Shown one piece after another: positions 1-13,000 of a stretch of DNA of 64,000 bases. Under the pieces are notes generated by a model. The model saw nothing but the letters and a program-made list of their open reading frames with translations. It had not been told where the DNA came from and made no database searches. Each line of letters opens with the position of its first letter. Position 1 is the stretch's first letter. The position numbers and the translations under genes are program-made. The stretch is from positions 682,001 through 746,000 of the forward strand of contig NC_089189.1 of the NCBI RefSeq assembly GCF_947507565.1. The letters run 5' to 3'. The stretch comes from Oscarella lobularis. Taxonomy: Eukaryota > Porifera > Homoscleromorpha > Homosclerophorida > Oscarellidae.

Positions 1-2260
1 CGTCTCCGTCTCCTTCTCCTTTGACCAAATCGACGCCGTTGACGCATAAACGTGCAACGCAGCCGACGAAAGAGCTCAGGTCTGCGGCGGTGGCGGCGGT
101 GAACAGGTTAACAGGCGGCCAAAGCCATTGGATCGTAGTCACGTTGTCCAAAGGATCGCCTAGTTCGATCGACTTGATCTCGTCGTCGTCTGCTCGAAAC
201 GAAACGTGCGTTCCGGAGAGCGTTATTGCGACGTCGTGCACGTTGCCGTCGGCGACGCGATTCCCGTGAAATCCAACGAAACCGCCGTCGGAATTCAAAC
301 GAATTTGAATTTGAATTCTCCCTTCGGAGTTGACCGATAAAACCAGATAGCTAGTGGCGTCGACGTTGAAAAGAGCAAAAACGAAAACGTCGTTGAAGAC
401 AGTCGAGAAAGATACTCTAATTGAATTCTGAAAATTCCGAGGAGGAAGAATCAAGCTCGCGACGTGCTTCGTCGGATGCTCCTTTCTAGTATCAACGCAA
501 AGAAGCCTTGATTTTATCGGCTGACGGTCGACAGGCGAAACGTGAGTCTGTATCATGTCTCCAAGACAGTGAGGAGAGTCGGAAGACGAACCAGCACGAG
601 CGCACGTTCGAGTTCTGATCTGCGCTGATGGGGAGACGAATGTCCAAGGCAGCCAGGGTGACCAAACTCCAAAGGGATCGCTGCAGCCGCCGCTGGAGCA
701 CACGTTACCCTCGTTCGAGCATCCAACTAGAACACCCGGTGACGATGTCGTCAAGCTGATGATATCCAATAGCTCGCTGTTCACCTTCACGTTTCGCAAG
801 CAGCCGAGAAATCCCTTCACCGAATGACCCTTCTCGTCGCTTCCTCCCAACGTCAGTGCGCCCACGGGAGTAACCGAATGAGGCAGTGCAAAGAAACGAC
901 TCGGTTCGCGATCGAGAGATACTTTGATCGTTCCACTGTGAGTCGTTTCAAGGGACACCAAGTGCCAGGCACCATCGCTTGCTGTTTCTTCAAAGGCGAA
1001 ACAGGATTCGTTACTGCGACACTCGCCGTCTAGTTTGACGTCAACGTGCAGGCGTTCACGGTGGATGTAAACTGCGATGTAACTTCCGTTGAGTCCGGGC
1101 AAGTTTTGATGCATCAACAGTCCGTTTCTTTCGTACGTTCGGTATTCAAACTCGAGGCTAATGTCATTGTGCCCTCTTGGTATTTCAATGGATGCTCTTG
1201 AGTCAACGAAGGATATGGTTGCAATGCCACTTCCTTGGTAACTGAAGCCAACGGGCTCGTCCCCCGAAACGCTGGAGCTGTAAACGTTTTCATTGATTTT
1301 ATACCCATTCCAGGCAACTTCTTTCATGCATCCAACGAATCTGCCCTCTTCAAAGGAACTTCCTCCGAATGTAATGGAACTGATATTCAATTCGCCATCA
1401 TGGGACGTCATTAGCTGGCTCTCCTTTACAAAGTCATTTAGTCTCACAGTCAGATTTCCCTCTACAGTTCGGATGATAGTCAAAGAGTTCCACTGGGAAT
1501 ATTTCTCGGTCTGGATTCTGCCTCCAACGCTCGTTCTCTCGTATCCTTTTCCAAAATTGTACGTGATCACTACGCCATCGGATGTCAGGACAACGGAAAA
1601 ATGAAGAAGACCCTCTTGTCCGTATATCAAAATACCGTCTCTGCCCCAACCACCCATAAACTTCATCTCTATTCTTTCCCCTTTTTCTTTCATCAACTCA
1701 ACGCCCATTCGGATCCACTGCAGTCCATTGAACGACGTCAAAATGCCTCCTATTCGACAGCCGACCGAATATCGTCTGTTATGAAACGTCGTCGAGCCGT
1801 TCGACGGTTCTCCGTCAAAGGAAATAAGAGCGTTCTTATTCTCGCCGTCTTCCTCGTACACCAACAGATCAAAGTCTTCCTGCACCCATCCAACGACGTC
1901 TCCCGCATCAAATCGAATTTGTTCCCCATCTATGACGTCGATTTCAAGCGCACCGAGTCGACGAACGCGAATACGATTCTCGCCCAAGAGACGATACGAC
2001 GATGACGAGACGTCGTCAGGGGGTCGCCACACTTGAAATCGCACCGTTCCAAACGACACGGCGCGAAATCGCCACGCCGTCACAACGCCAGGACAACAAA
2101 AGCGCATCGCTCTATCGATGAGTTGACGACCGACCGTAGTCGCATCTCGACGACCACGGTCGTCGGCGACGATAGTTCCAATTGTCGTGTTCCACTCACA
2201 TTCCGTCACGGTCCAAGCCAAGGAAGTCAACCAACAGAGACCCGCCGCCGCCGTCGCCAT
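1..2260 (-). CDS. Secreted laminin-G/thrombospondin-like multidomain protein (5' part, runs off window)
   Basis: One open reading frame without a stop runs from an ATG at 2260 down to base 1, about 753 codons, and continues beyond the left edge. It starts with a short hydrophobic signal-like stretch (MATAAGLCWLTSLAW). An unassigned N-terminal region containing CCPG follows. Then come at least three laminin-G-like modules with the usual GG..F.G.C.. ends: FVGCMKEV near 1310-1340, GFLGCLRNVKV near 790-810, and FVGCVARLCVNG near 30-60. Between the second and third modules (about 560-690) is a short W..W, Cys-rich stretch resembling a thrombospondin type-1 repeat (FGVWSPWLPW, RTRTC). LamG plus TSP1 suggests an extracellular matrix or cell-surface adhesion protein. 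I cannot name an ortholog, and the C-terminus is unseen. I see no intron in this 2.2 kb, which is unusual beside the intron-rich neighbours. Confidence 0.75.
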   Translation of the reverse strand, partial: MATAAAGLCWLTSLAWTVTECEWNTTIGTIVADDRGRRDATTVGRQLIDRAMRFCCPGVVTAWRFRAVSFGTVRFQVWRPPDDVSSSSYRLLGENRIRVRRLGALEIDVIDGEQIRFDAGDVVGWVQEDFDLLVYEEDGENKNALISFDGEPSNGSTTFHNRRYSVGCRIGGILTSFNGLQWIRMGVELMKEKGERIEMKFMGGWGRDGILIYGQEGLLHFSVVLTSDGVVITYNFGKGYERTSVGGRIQTEKYSQWNSLTIIRTVEGNLTVRLNDFVKESQLMTSHDGELNISSITFGGSSFEEGRFVGCMKEVAWNGYKINENVYSSSVSGDEPVGFSYQGSGIATISFVDSRASIEIPRGHNDISLEFEYRTYERNGLLMHQNLPGLNGSYIAVYIHRERLHVDVKLDGECRSNESCFAFEETASDGAWHLVSLETTHSGTIKVSLDREPSRFFALPHSVTPVGALTLGGSDEKGHSVKGFLGCLRNVKVNSELLDIISLTTSSPGVLVGCSNEGNVCSSGGCSDPFGVWSPWLPWTFVSPSAQIRTRTCARAGSSSDSPHCLGDMIQTHVSPVDRQPIKSRLLCVDTRKEHPTKHVASLILPPRNFQNSIRVSFSTVFNDVFVFALFNVDATSYLVLSVNSEGRIQIQIRLNSDGGFVGFHGNRVADGNVHDVAITLSGTHVSFRADDDEIKSIELGDPLDNVTTIQWLWPPVNLFTAATAADLSSFVGCVARLCVNGVDLVKGEGDGD

Positions 2261-3395
2261 AACAATGACTGGGCTCGGCATTTTGACCGGGATGTCGGTC
2301 GGCGTTCTGACTGTCGGCCGTCTTTTCGCGTCAAAAACGCCGACGGGGGGACTCGAGCGACGCTAAAACGCCGAAACTATTGGATTCAATGGTCTCGCCT
2401 GCGCGAGCACCCCCCGCCTCGAGGCTTCAAGTCGCGCGATCACGTGCTGGGAACAAAGCAAGGGCACGTTGCGATGTTCGCCGGCTTCGTTTATGCTGTT
2501 TGAGGCCAAGCGACGCGGCCGCAAATGGAAGCAGTATCCGCCGACGCTCCCTCGACTCGACGCGACCCCGACGAGAGGACGGGCGAAAGGGAGGGCCGAC
2601 ACAACGTCGAGCGAAAACTCGACGAGAACATCGGGTGAGCGTCGTCGCGCGAAAAGAAAAAAAGACTCGTCTCTATATCCCGGTTCGAACGCTTGACGCA
2701 GGATCGACTCGCAGGAGAAAATCAAAGCCGTGTTGGTGAGAACAATGAACTTAGGGACTTGGAAAACAGCGAGGGGGGTCGATCCTCCTTAGGATCAAGT
2801 TCATCGGCTCACCGATAAAGAGAAACTCCTTCTCTACTTCAAATTGCCGACCGGAGAACGTCCGTGGAGGCCCAAAACTCCCACAGCTAGCCAGTCAGCT
2901 TTTTGAGAAAAAAAATTTTTTTCGAGAAAATTTTTTTTAGTCCGCATGCGTCAAAATTGAGCCGTTCTCAGCGAGTTCAAGTCGAAGCCCAACAGTGGTG
3001 CGTCAATTTCGACGAATTTTTTCGTTAATTAAATTTTTAATTGATAAAAGGCTGCGAGCCAATTACGAACCGGCGGACGACGGAACGGCGTCGATAGAAA
3101 AATTAGAATTGCATTCTCACTATGTGTTCGTTCTCTTTCTCTTCCGTCTCCCATTCCCAAGGGCTGGAAATGGGGTTTCGTGTGTAGGAGAGGCTGCAAT
3201 GCTCACACGGAAGCGGCGTCGTCGTCGCGTCTCCTGACGCAGCGCGAATTCGGCAAAGTCGTCAAGCACGTTTTTCCGGCGGTGAATTATCGTCGATTGG
3301 GAAATCGTACGAATTCGAGATATCCTTTCAGATTTTTTTGGAGAAGTATTTTTCAATTTTTTTGCTTCTTTGACCCTTTTTTTTCACGTGTCATT
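2261..3395. other. Intergenic region with divergent 5' ends
   Basis: About 1.1 kb between the start of the LamG gene (-) and the first supportable exon of the next gene (+). It is CG-rich at 2300-2700 and then holds A/T runs (2910-2945). Short open frames on both strands show no family signal. It probably contains the promoters and any 5' non-coding exons of both neighbours. I see no repeat or RNA gene here. Confidence 0.4.
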
Positions 3396-3420
3396 ATGTT
3401 GGAATCCGACGAAGAAATCA

Positions 3421-5040
3421 GTTTCAATCGCCGGCGCTTTCGTCGCTCGAAGCCACATCGTCGGTAAGTTAATTGGAGAATATAATATTACCATGAGTCC
3501 CTCAACGTATCCGTGTCGTATAACATTGGCACCTAATTTATCAAGGGCGGCCGCTTTCGATTTAATTTGTCGAGCCCCGCGCTGTAATCGACGCAGAACA
3601 GTTGCGCGAACACCCGCGAAAAAATTTTCTACATCCAAATTTCTCAAACAACGTTTCTAAACGAAATGCTAGTGGTACGATCTCTCCATTATGATAGGGA
3701 CGCGTGCGATCCCCCTAAGGTGGTCGGCATTTAGTTCAAAGAGAGGGAGGGTCCGTGAGAGACCTCTTTATGAGTATAGACTCTTTTGCGTATCCGCTAC
3801 GTCGCTCAGCCTGCGGCGACTCCGACCTTACCGTGCGTCGCATACGCTATTCCCAGACACTTCCACGTTGCACTTCTGTCGACCACTTAGCATCGCGTAA
3901 TTGCTCTGTTGTAATAGACGTGTTTCTTTTTTGTTTCAGCTGAGTGGGCTCAATTGTCCCATTCCGAGCGGCGAACGTCGCCTTCAGAAGACGGCGGAAA
4001 GCGTTCTTCTCTCCTACGTCAACGGCATGATCGCCGGCCAGCAATTCGCCGACGTCGTCTCGGCGGCGCGATTTCTCGTCGTCGGCAATTACGTCCCCGT
4101 CGATCCGACCCAAGCGAAGGAACTCGATTGCGAGAAATTCACGTCGACGGAAACTCTCCCGCAGCTTCCGCCGCCACCGCCGCCGCCACCACCGCCGGCG
4201 GCGACGGCGTCGCAGCCCCTCCCTCAAACACTCCACAATTCGATCTTGATTGAATCCAGCAGTAGCGCTGGAAATTCATTTAAGGAGAAACTTCAGGAAA
4301 TCGTGCGAGATCGCAGCGGTCAAACGGACGACGATTCGTCGACGGTCGTCGCGACGACGCGACGACGTTATCGTCCCGCCGATCTCGACCTGACGCACTG
4401 CCAACACGCCCCGCCTCAAACTCAATTATCGACGGCACCGACGACGACGACGACGACGTACGACGACGACGAAATCGCCGTCGCTCAACAACACCCTTTT
4501 CTTCCCTATACGCCGTCGAAATATTTCCAACCTATTCGACCGTCGCCGTCGCCGCTTAGCCCTAACGATCCGCCGCCGGCGGCCGCAACAGCGGCGAGAC
4601 GAAACGGAGTCTACGCGACGTCGTCGATTGCGCCGCCGCCGCCGCCGCCGTCTACGTTCGCGCGACATCGTTCGCCGCATTCCGTCGCGATTCACGAAAC
4701 GCGAAAACGCAGTAGAAGTTCATCGACGTCGGCGGCGGCGGCGGCGGCCGTCTTGTCCTTCCCGACGGCCAAAGTGCCGAATTACCATCGCTCTCCGCCC
4801 ACGTATTCGGAGGCGATGGCCACTCGAAATCAGTTCAATATAACCGGCGGAATTGACTCGACTCGGCCTCACAGCGGCCTCAGTTGCCCGGCGAGTTTCG
4901 TCGTTCCCTCGTCCGCCGCCGCTACCGTAACCTCCTTTCCTCCGCTCCTTCCTTCGTCCGAGGACAGTCTCGACGGCGAGACGAGTAAGATACTAAACAA
5001 TACGACGCCGCCGTCAATGTTTTCGTCGTCCGGCGGAACG

Positions 5041-5075
<35 letters not shown>

Positions 5076-5313
5076 GAGTCAAAGCAGCGCCGTTGCCTCG
5101 CCGACGACGTTTAAGGACGTTGTGATGAGACAGGAGGCGTCGGCGACGAACGACGACGGTCCGCTGCCCGACGAGATCATTCTGTCCTCGCTTTTCGGGA
5201 TGCTGGGGGGCGCGGGCGGAGTCGAAGGCGATAGCGTTCCCACGCCTGTTGGCGGTCCTGCCTGCGCGCGAGGTCCCATGCTCCAATCGTCTTGGGGATG
5301 GGGAGGCCCTTAG
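3421..5313 (+). CDS. Unrecognised protein with Pro-, Ala- and Gly-rich low-complexity regions
   Basis: The main exon begins at 3940, after a clear pyrimidine-rich acceptor (tttgtttcag), and runs to a stop at 5313, 457 codons. A short upstream exon ending at 3463 (donor gtaagt) joins in phase as ...SPALSSLEATSS. The true first exon and start codon were not found. The N-terminal part, from LSGLNCPIPSG through about residue 65, looks like a folded helical region (ESVLLSYVNGM, VVSAARFLVVGNYV). The rest is low complexity: a run of ten prolines (about 4170-4198), Thr/Asp runs, Ala runs (about 4730-4750), and a run of twelve or more glycines (about 5041-5075). Such composition is common in transcription or scaffold proteins, but I do not recognise the conserved N-terminal block and assign no function. 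Confidence 0.6.
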
Positions 5314-6045
5314 ATGTTTTAGGAGTACACCGGCGAGCTCCTTTGTTGTTCTTTTGATTATCGACTATTTTTTTTGCCTGTGTTTTGTCCAGTTGCCTGC
5401 CACGCAGTTGTGTATAGACCGCCGATTTTACTTACCTTTTGATCCGGTTTCTACGAGCACCTGGGAGGTGAATGAAGAGTGTGTTTAGTCACTTTAGATC
5501 CGGATCTTGCGAAGTGGCTTCGTTACATGTAAGGCGTTGTCCTGGGGATCTCGACAAGCCGATTCTGTATTTAGTATTGTAAGACGTGGCTGCATGATGG
5601 ACGCTGCGATTTTCAGGTCTCCGTGTGCTGCAGATGTCGTGTAGTGTAGATTTGCACAGACTAATCCTGAATAGTTATCCGTCAAGAGTATCCAATGAAT
5701 TCCATATTAATTGGGGAAGACGCCAAGGAAAAATACCATGCGGTTGTTAGTCACCCTTCGTCACTGCATGTAAATCTGTGAGCCGTCGCTGAAGTAACTG
5801 ATAAATGCGAGTGGCATCTTCGCATTCACGCAGTTCGAAGATCTCCAAAGTTACCGCCGTTTTATTTATTCATTCTTGCAACGTAGGCGTTTGTGCAAAT
5901 GAGCGTGAGTCGGGAACTATGTTTTTATTTAGTTTCGCGCATCTACTGCGTTCTACTCGGCTAAAGAGGTCCCAGTCTCTGAAAGGAAGTTCAGTGGACG
6001 TGCGACGCGCAACCTTGTTCCCGGGCCCCGTCATCGATCGACGCG
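5314..6045 (+). other. Intergenic region upstream of receptor kinase 1
   Basis: About 730 bp with 3' non-coding sequence of the low-complexity gene and the presumed promoter of the first kinase gene. Short ORFs on both strands have no recognisable content. No repeat or RNA gene seen. Confidence 0.4.
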
Positions 6046-9000
6046 ATGCCAGTCATGCCTCGTCTCCTTCCTGGAACGCGCCCAGCTCTACTGCTGCTCG
6101 TCGCTTTTCTTTTCAAGCAGTCTTCGTCTGTGCCTCGGCTCGTGTTCAGTGAGCAATCCTACTAGTGTATACTGAGACGCGTCGCAGTATAGTTGTACCG
6201 TGTAACAAACAGCACGCGCGGGGCCGGAAGGGCTGACAATAATTGGGTTGCGAGGGTCCGACCACGTACGACGAACAAATCGGCCTGCGCGCACCGTCGC
6301 GGGTACCGATACTGTACAGTAGCTGTTTGAGGGTGAATCCCTGGCACCAAAGCCTGTTGCAGCGGACTTGAGTTATTGTTGATTCTACCCCTCTAGTGTT
6401 TTCCCTTACTCAAACCAGATAGAAGGAAACCAGACGACCGCTGGTTCTCCACGAGACTAAGATAATGTAATTTTGGTGGAGGCTGTTAGAGGACTTCTTG
6501 TATTTATGCGCGCGCTGATCGACTCCCCACGGTGCCTAATCGGATCGAATTAATTTTTTCCTTGGCCGTCTTGCGCACGTGTAGGCTGTCGCATTTTAGA
6601 CTAAACGTCTAAGGATCGCGGCAGCGAAATCATTTTGTTTTTTTCTCTTTCTGCAGAGTTGATTTTGATGACTAAGGAGTACAACGAGACTCTGAACGAC
6701 ATACCTGTGAGAACGCTTCTGTGTTACGGCAATGAAGGCGAGACAGTGCGTTGGCTGGTAACTGATCCTCGTCATCCTCAAGGCTCGACAAAGACTACTT
6801 CTCTCGAAACCTTGATGACTGGAGAGCCATATTTACGCTACCAAATTACAGAGGATCGGATCAATGATAGCAATGCATCACTAACGCTTAGGGGAAGCAC
6901 CGAAGGACTTACGCCAAAACGTTTTATTTGTGAAATCACGAAAAATGGAACCATTCGAAAGCAAATATGGTACGACGTTCTCGTTGTTACTTCGCCGGCA
7001 GGTAAGCGAATAAGTCAAAAAATTGCTCATTAAATATGTCTTTTTGTGTAGCTCATATCGTATTGAACCACAATCGAGCCCAAATAAAAGTAGCGCACGG
7101 GTCTAATGCATCCGTTGACTGTGAACTCTCAAGTTCTGTTGGCGCAATGCCGCTTCTGAAATGGACTAGAGTGCTTTCAGAAACTGAAAACATTGAGATT
7201 GGGATCCACTTCTCAAGCAACAGCTTGATGACCAAGAACCTTTTCGTTGAGTCGCGAGAAGCAGGTCGCGTCACCAAACTCAATATTAATAATGCTGCGA
7301 GAGAAAACACGGGCAACTATTCGTGCTGTCCAAACTTGGGCGAAGGACGATGTAATCGAAAGTACGTTCAAATTATTGTCGTCGAACCGGGCTTCCCGCC
7401 TGCTCGTTTCCAAAGTCCCGCAGAAAATAATTCAACGTACTACGTCACTGATTCGACGACAATGCCTATAGAAGTGCCGTGCAAAGTAAGCAACGTGACG
7501 AAGACGTACGCTAAAGTCGAATGGAAGTACAACGGCAAAGCAATTACGAGAGAAGTCACTGCCAGCATATCCTATCAAGAAATCGTTTCGCCTTTGGAGG
7601 CGATACTGTTTATTAATCCGGCTGTGGAAGACACGCGCGTTTACACGTGCGTCGTGTCTTCAAAGCGTTTCGCGCAGCAAAAGACGAGAGATGTCATTTT
7701 GTCCGTTGCTATGCCGACAAAATCGTCATCTAAGTCTTTGATCTTGAAAGCCAGTTTAGCGGCTGGTGTCAGCGTCGTTTTGCTCGTTTTGGCTGGACTG
7801 CTGTGCCTGTGCAAAAGAAAGCGAGACACGCCGTTTTCGACACTAGAAAACGTCTGGGGGTGGAAATCAGTCGAGAACGATCCTTGGCAAATCAAGTCTG
7901 AAAATTTGGAAATTTTTGACGTCATAGGCAAATTCTTAATTACTCCGTTTGAAGTCTTAGAATCAGTGTATGTCATATAGGCCAAGGTCACATGGGAACC
8001 GTGTACGTCGGAAGTTATTGTGGGAAAAATCAGCCGCGTCAGAAGGTTGCAGTAAAAACAGTGCTTCGGAGAGGAGGTTCACATTGATTTTATCGCTTTT
8101 TATTAATTAAACAATTTCTTTCACCTCTAGAGTCCCGATTTCGTTCAGAAACCATGATAATGCAAAAACTCAGTAAAGAAGAGGCATACCAGTACGTTGT
8201 TCAAACGTTTGGACACTGCATGAAAGAAGGTAATTCATCAAAAAAATGCTTTATAGAAACTGCACTGTTTATATATCAGGTTATGGCTATTGTCTCGTGT
8301 TGGAGTACGCTGAGCACGGAAGTTTGCTTAGATATCTCGACTCTCTAAAAACACCACTTCCTGAAGCGTCACTGCTCCATTTCACAGTCGCAAGTTATGG
8401 ACTGCAGATAGCAGAGGCCATGTCATATCTGGAAAAGAACCACGTACACTGATTCAAAACGCGCCTGAGATTCGTTTTGTTTGCTAAAAGATTTTTTCGT
8501 TAGATTATTCACCGAGATTTGGCTGCTCGCAACGTTCTCATCTTTGAAGACGAGAAGCTGAAACTTTCGGATTTCGGACTATCGAAGGACATTGAAGATT
8601 TGGAATATTACAGAAGCGTCTCCGGCCACGTAAATTCTATTAGCAAGTGTAGTAGCAACGACAGTAATACACTCTGCAGGAACTACTGCCTTTTCGATGG
8701 ATGGCACCAGAATCTATGACAGAGCTAAAATTTACTCATCGCTCGGACACGTAACTACACCTGCACGCAATAAATCAATTCCTCTAATCACTTACTGTGT
8801 TTCCTTAGCTGGTCGTTTGGCATTGTGTTGTGGGAAATTGCCTCAATGGGTTAGTCAACTAACTCTTGATTATCGTTGGAAAGACCTTTATTAGGAGGAA
8901 AGCCGTACAGAAGTGTTGCTGCCTTGGATCTCATCCAGAAGCTTCAATCTGGACACACGCTACAGAAACCTGAAAAATGCTGTCGCCAACTGTAAACGAT

Positions 9001-9306
9001 CTAAAAGCTATCCTTAATAGTTCTGTTATTTATTTGCTATTCTACTGCAGTTATTCTCTCATGAAAGAGTGCTGGAATTTGGAACCCGGCGAAAGACCAG
9101 ATTTTGCAACCCTGGCTGTTAGGCTGAACAAAATCAAAGACGAGGTACATTTCTAAAAACCTGAGGTGTACGATTCCCGTAAAAATATAATATTTTAAAA
9201 GAGACAGGGTCTTCGGCTTCAACGCTCCGTCTCCAGCGGCTATGCAAGTAATTGCGGCGAGAGTCCAACTGTCGAGGATAAGACCGTGACGTCAACATCA
9301 GTGTAG
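6046..9306 (+). CDS. Receptor tyrosine kinase 1, Ig-like ectodomain
   Basis: Twelve exons join in frame to about 736 residues: 6046-6148, 6657-7001, 7052-7927, 7981-8076, 8131-8229, 8280-8443, 8504-8629, 8680-8750, 8809-8849, 8895-8991, 9051-9144, 9208-9306. Exon 1 encodes a signal peptide ([10 protein letters not shown]). The ectodomain has Ig-like segments with paired Cys and the Y.C pattern ([18 protein letters not shown]). A TM segment ([16 protein letters not shown], about residues 380-402) precedes the kinase. Kinase landmarks: glycine loop G.GHMGTV, VAVK lysine, tyrosine-kinase signature [14 protein letters not shown], activation-loop [24 protein letters not shown], and C-lobe GERPDF. 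All catalytic residues are present, so it should be an active membrane tyrosine kinase; the ligand is unknown. The intron in the glycine loop (7928-7980) uses a GC donor. The tandem paralog lies 430 bp downstream. Confidence 0.88.
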
Positions 9307-9738
9307 ACGGCAAAGGAGTGGAAGTCTCAATGCCTTATAGATCACACTTCACGTTATTTTAAGAATCGTGTTTTTCAAAGCACGGCACATATTTGCACTT
9401 CAAGTACTTAGGCTAGGCGGCCAAACCATCTCTCTGTTATAATACACTGTGCTTATTGATGACACACTAAGACAGTCTCTGAACCAGTCCGTTTAGGAAA
9501 GAAAAATCCTCCCATGTCAACGGTATGAAGATACACACAGAGATAAGGCGTGAAGTGATGCGGAACGTGCGCACAAAAAAAAAATGGTCCTTGGGAGATC
9601 AACGAATCCGGAAAGCGTTTCCGCCTCCTACACGTGCGAGACTGCGAAAGGAAAGGTGAGACTTTCCTCGTATCGATTTCTACTTTCACACTTGAAGCGC
9701 GCACCGTCCTTTTCGTTTGGCAAAGTCGGTCGCTGTCG
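9307..9738 (+). other. Spacer between tandem receptor kinases
   Basis: 430 bp separating the stop of receptor kinase 1 from the start of receptor kinase 2. It should hold the 3' UTR of the first gene and the promoter of the second. An A-run (about 9575-9583) is the only notable feature. Confidence 0.4.
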
Positions 9739-12609
<2,871 letters not shown>

Positions 12610-13000
12610 GGTGTGTGGCGCTCCATTGACAAGTTCTTCCGGCCTTGTGATCCCCTCTATTGCATACTACGAGGTAATGATCTACGTATAGTAAGGTGAA
12701 GCGTTTCTGGCGTAGACTTAGATCCACGTATGACTGATTGTAGTGCTAGATTAGGAAAAATTGACTAGGGCCACTACTAATCCCTCGCTGAAATCGCAAA
12801 GCACTTTGATGTCTCATTCAAAGCGTATGTTCTTACGCCCATAGCAAATTTTACAAAAAAAAAAAGGGAAACGAAGATGCGATTAGACAAATAACAAAAA
12901 CGAGAAGCCCCCCTCGAACGCTTGCAGATATCGAGTCCGAGAGAGAGAAAAAGACAGAGAGGGAGAGAGAGAGAGACGGAGTCCAACGGAGACGGGAAGA
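12610..13000. other. Convergent intergenic region
   Basis: About 390 bp between the converging 3' ends of receptor kinase 2 (+) and the F-BAR/SH3 gene (-). A purine-rich GA stretch (about 12940-12978) lies next to the F-BAR gene's stop. Nothing else seen. Confidence 0.4.

Noticed and set aside
2363-2725. 120-codon open frame on the minus strand (and overlapping plus-strand frames) upstream of the LamG gene
   Set aside because: Arg/Ser-rich, no domain, overlapping open frames in several phases as expected from CG-rich promoter sequence.
4426-4843. Arg-rich open frames on both strands inside the low-complexity gene
   Set aside because: They are antisense or shifted readings of CGTCGT/GACGAC repeats.
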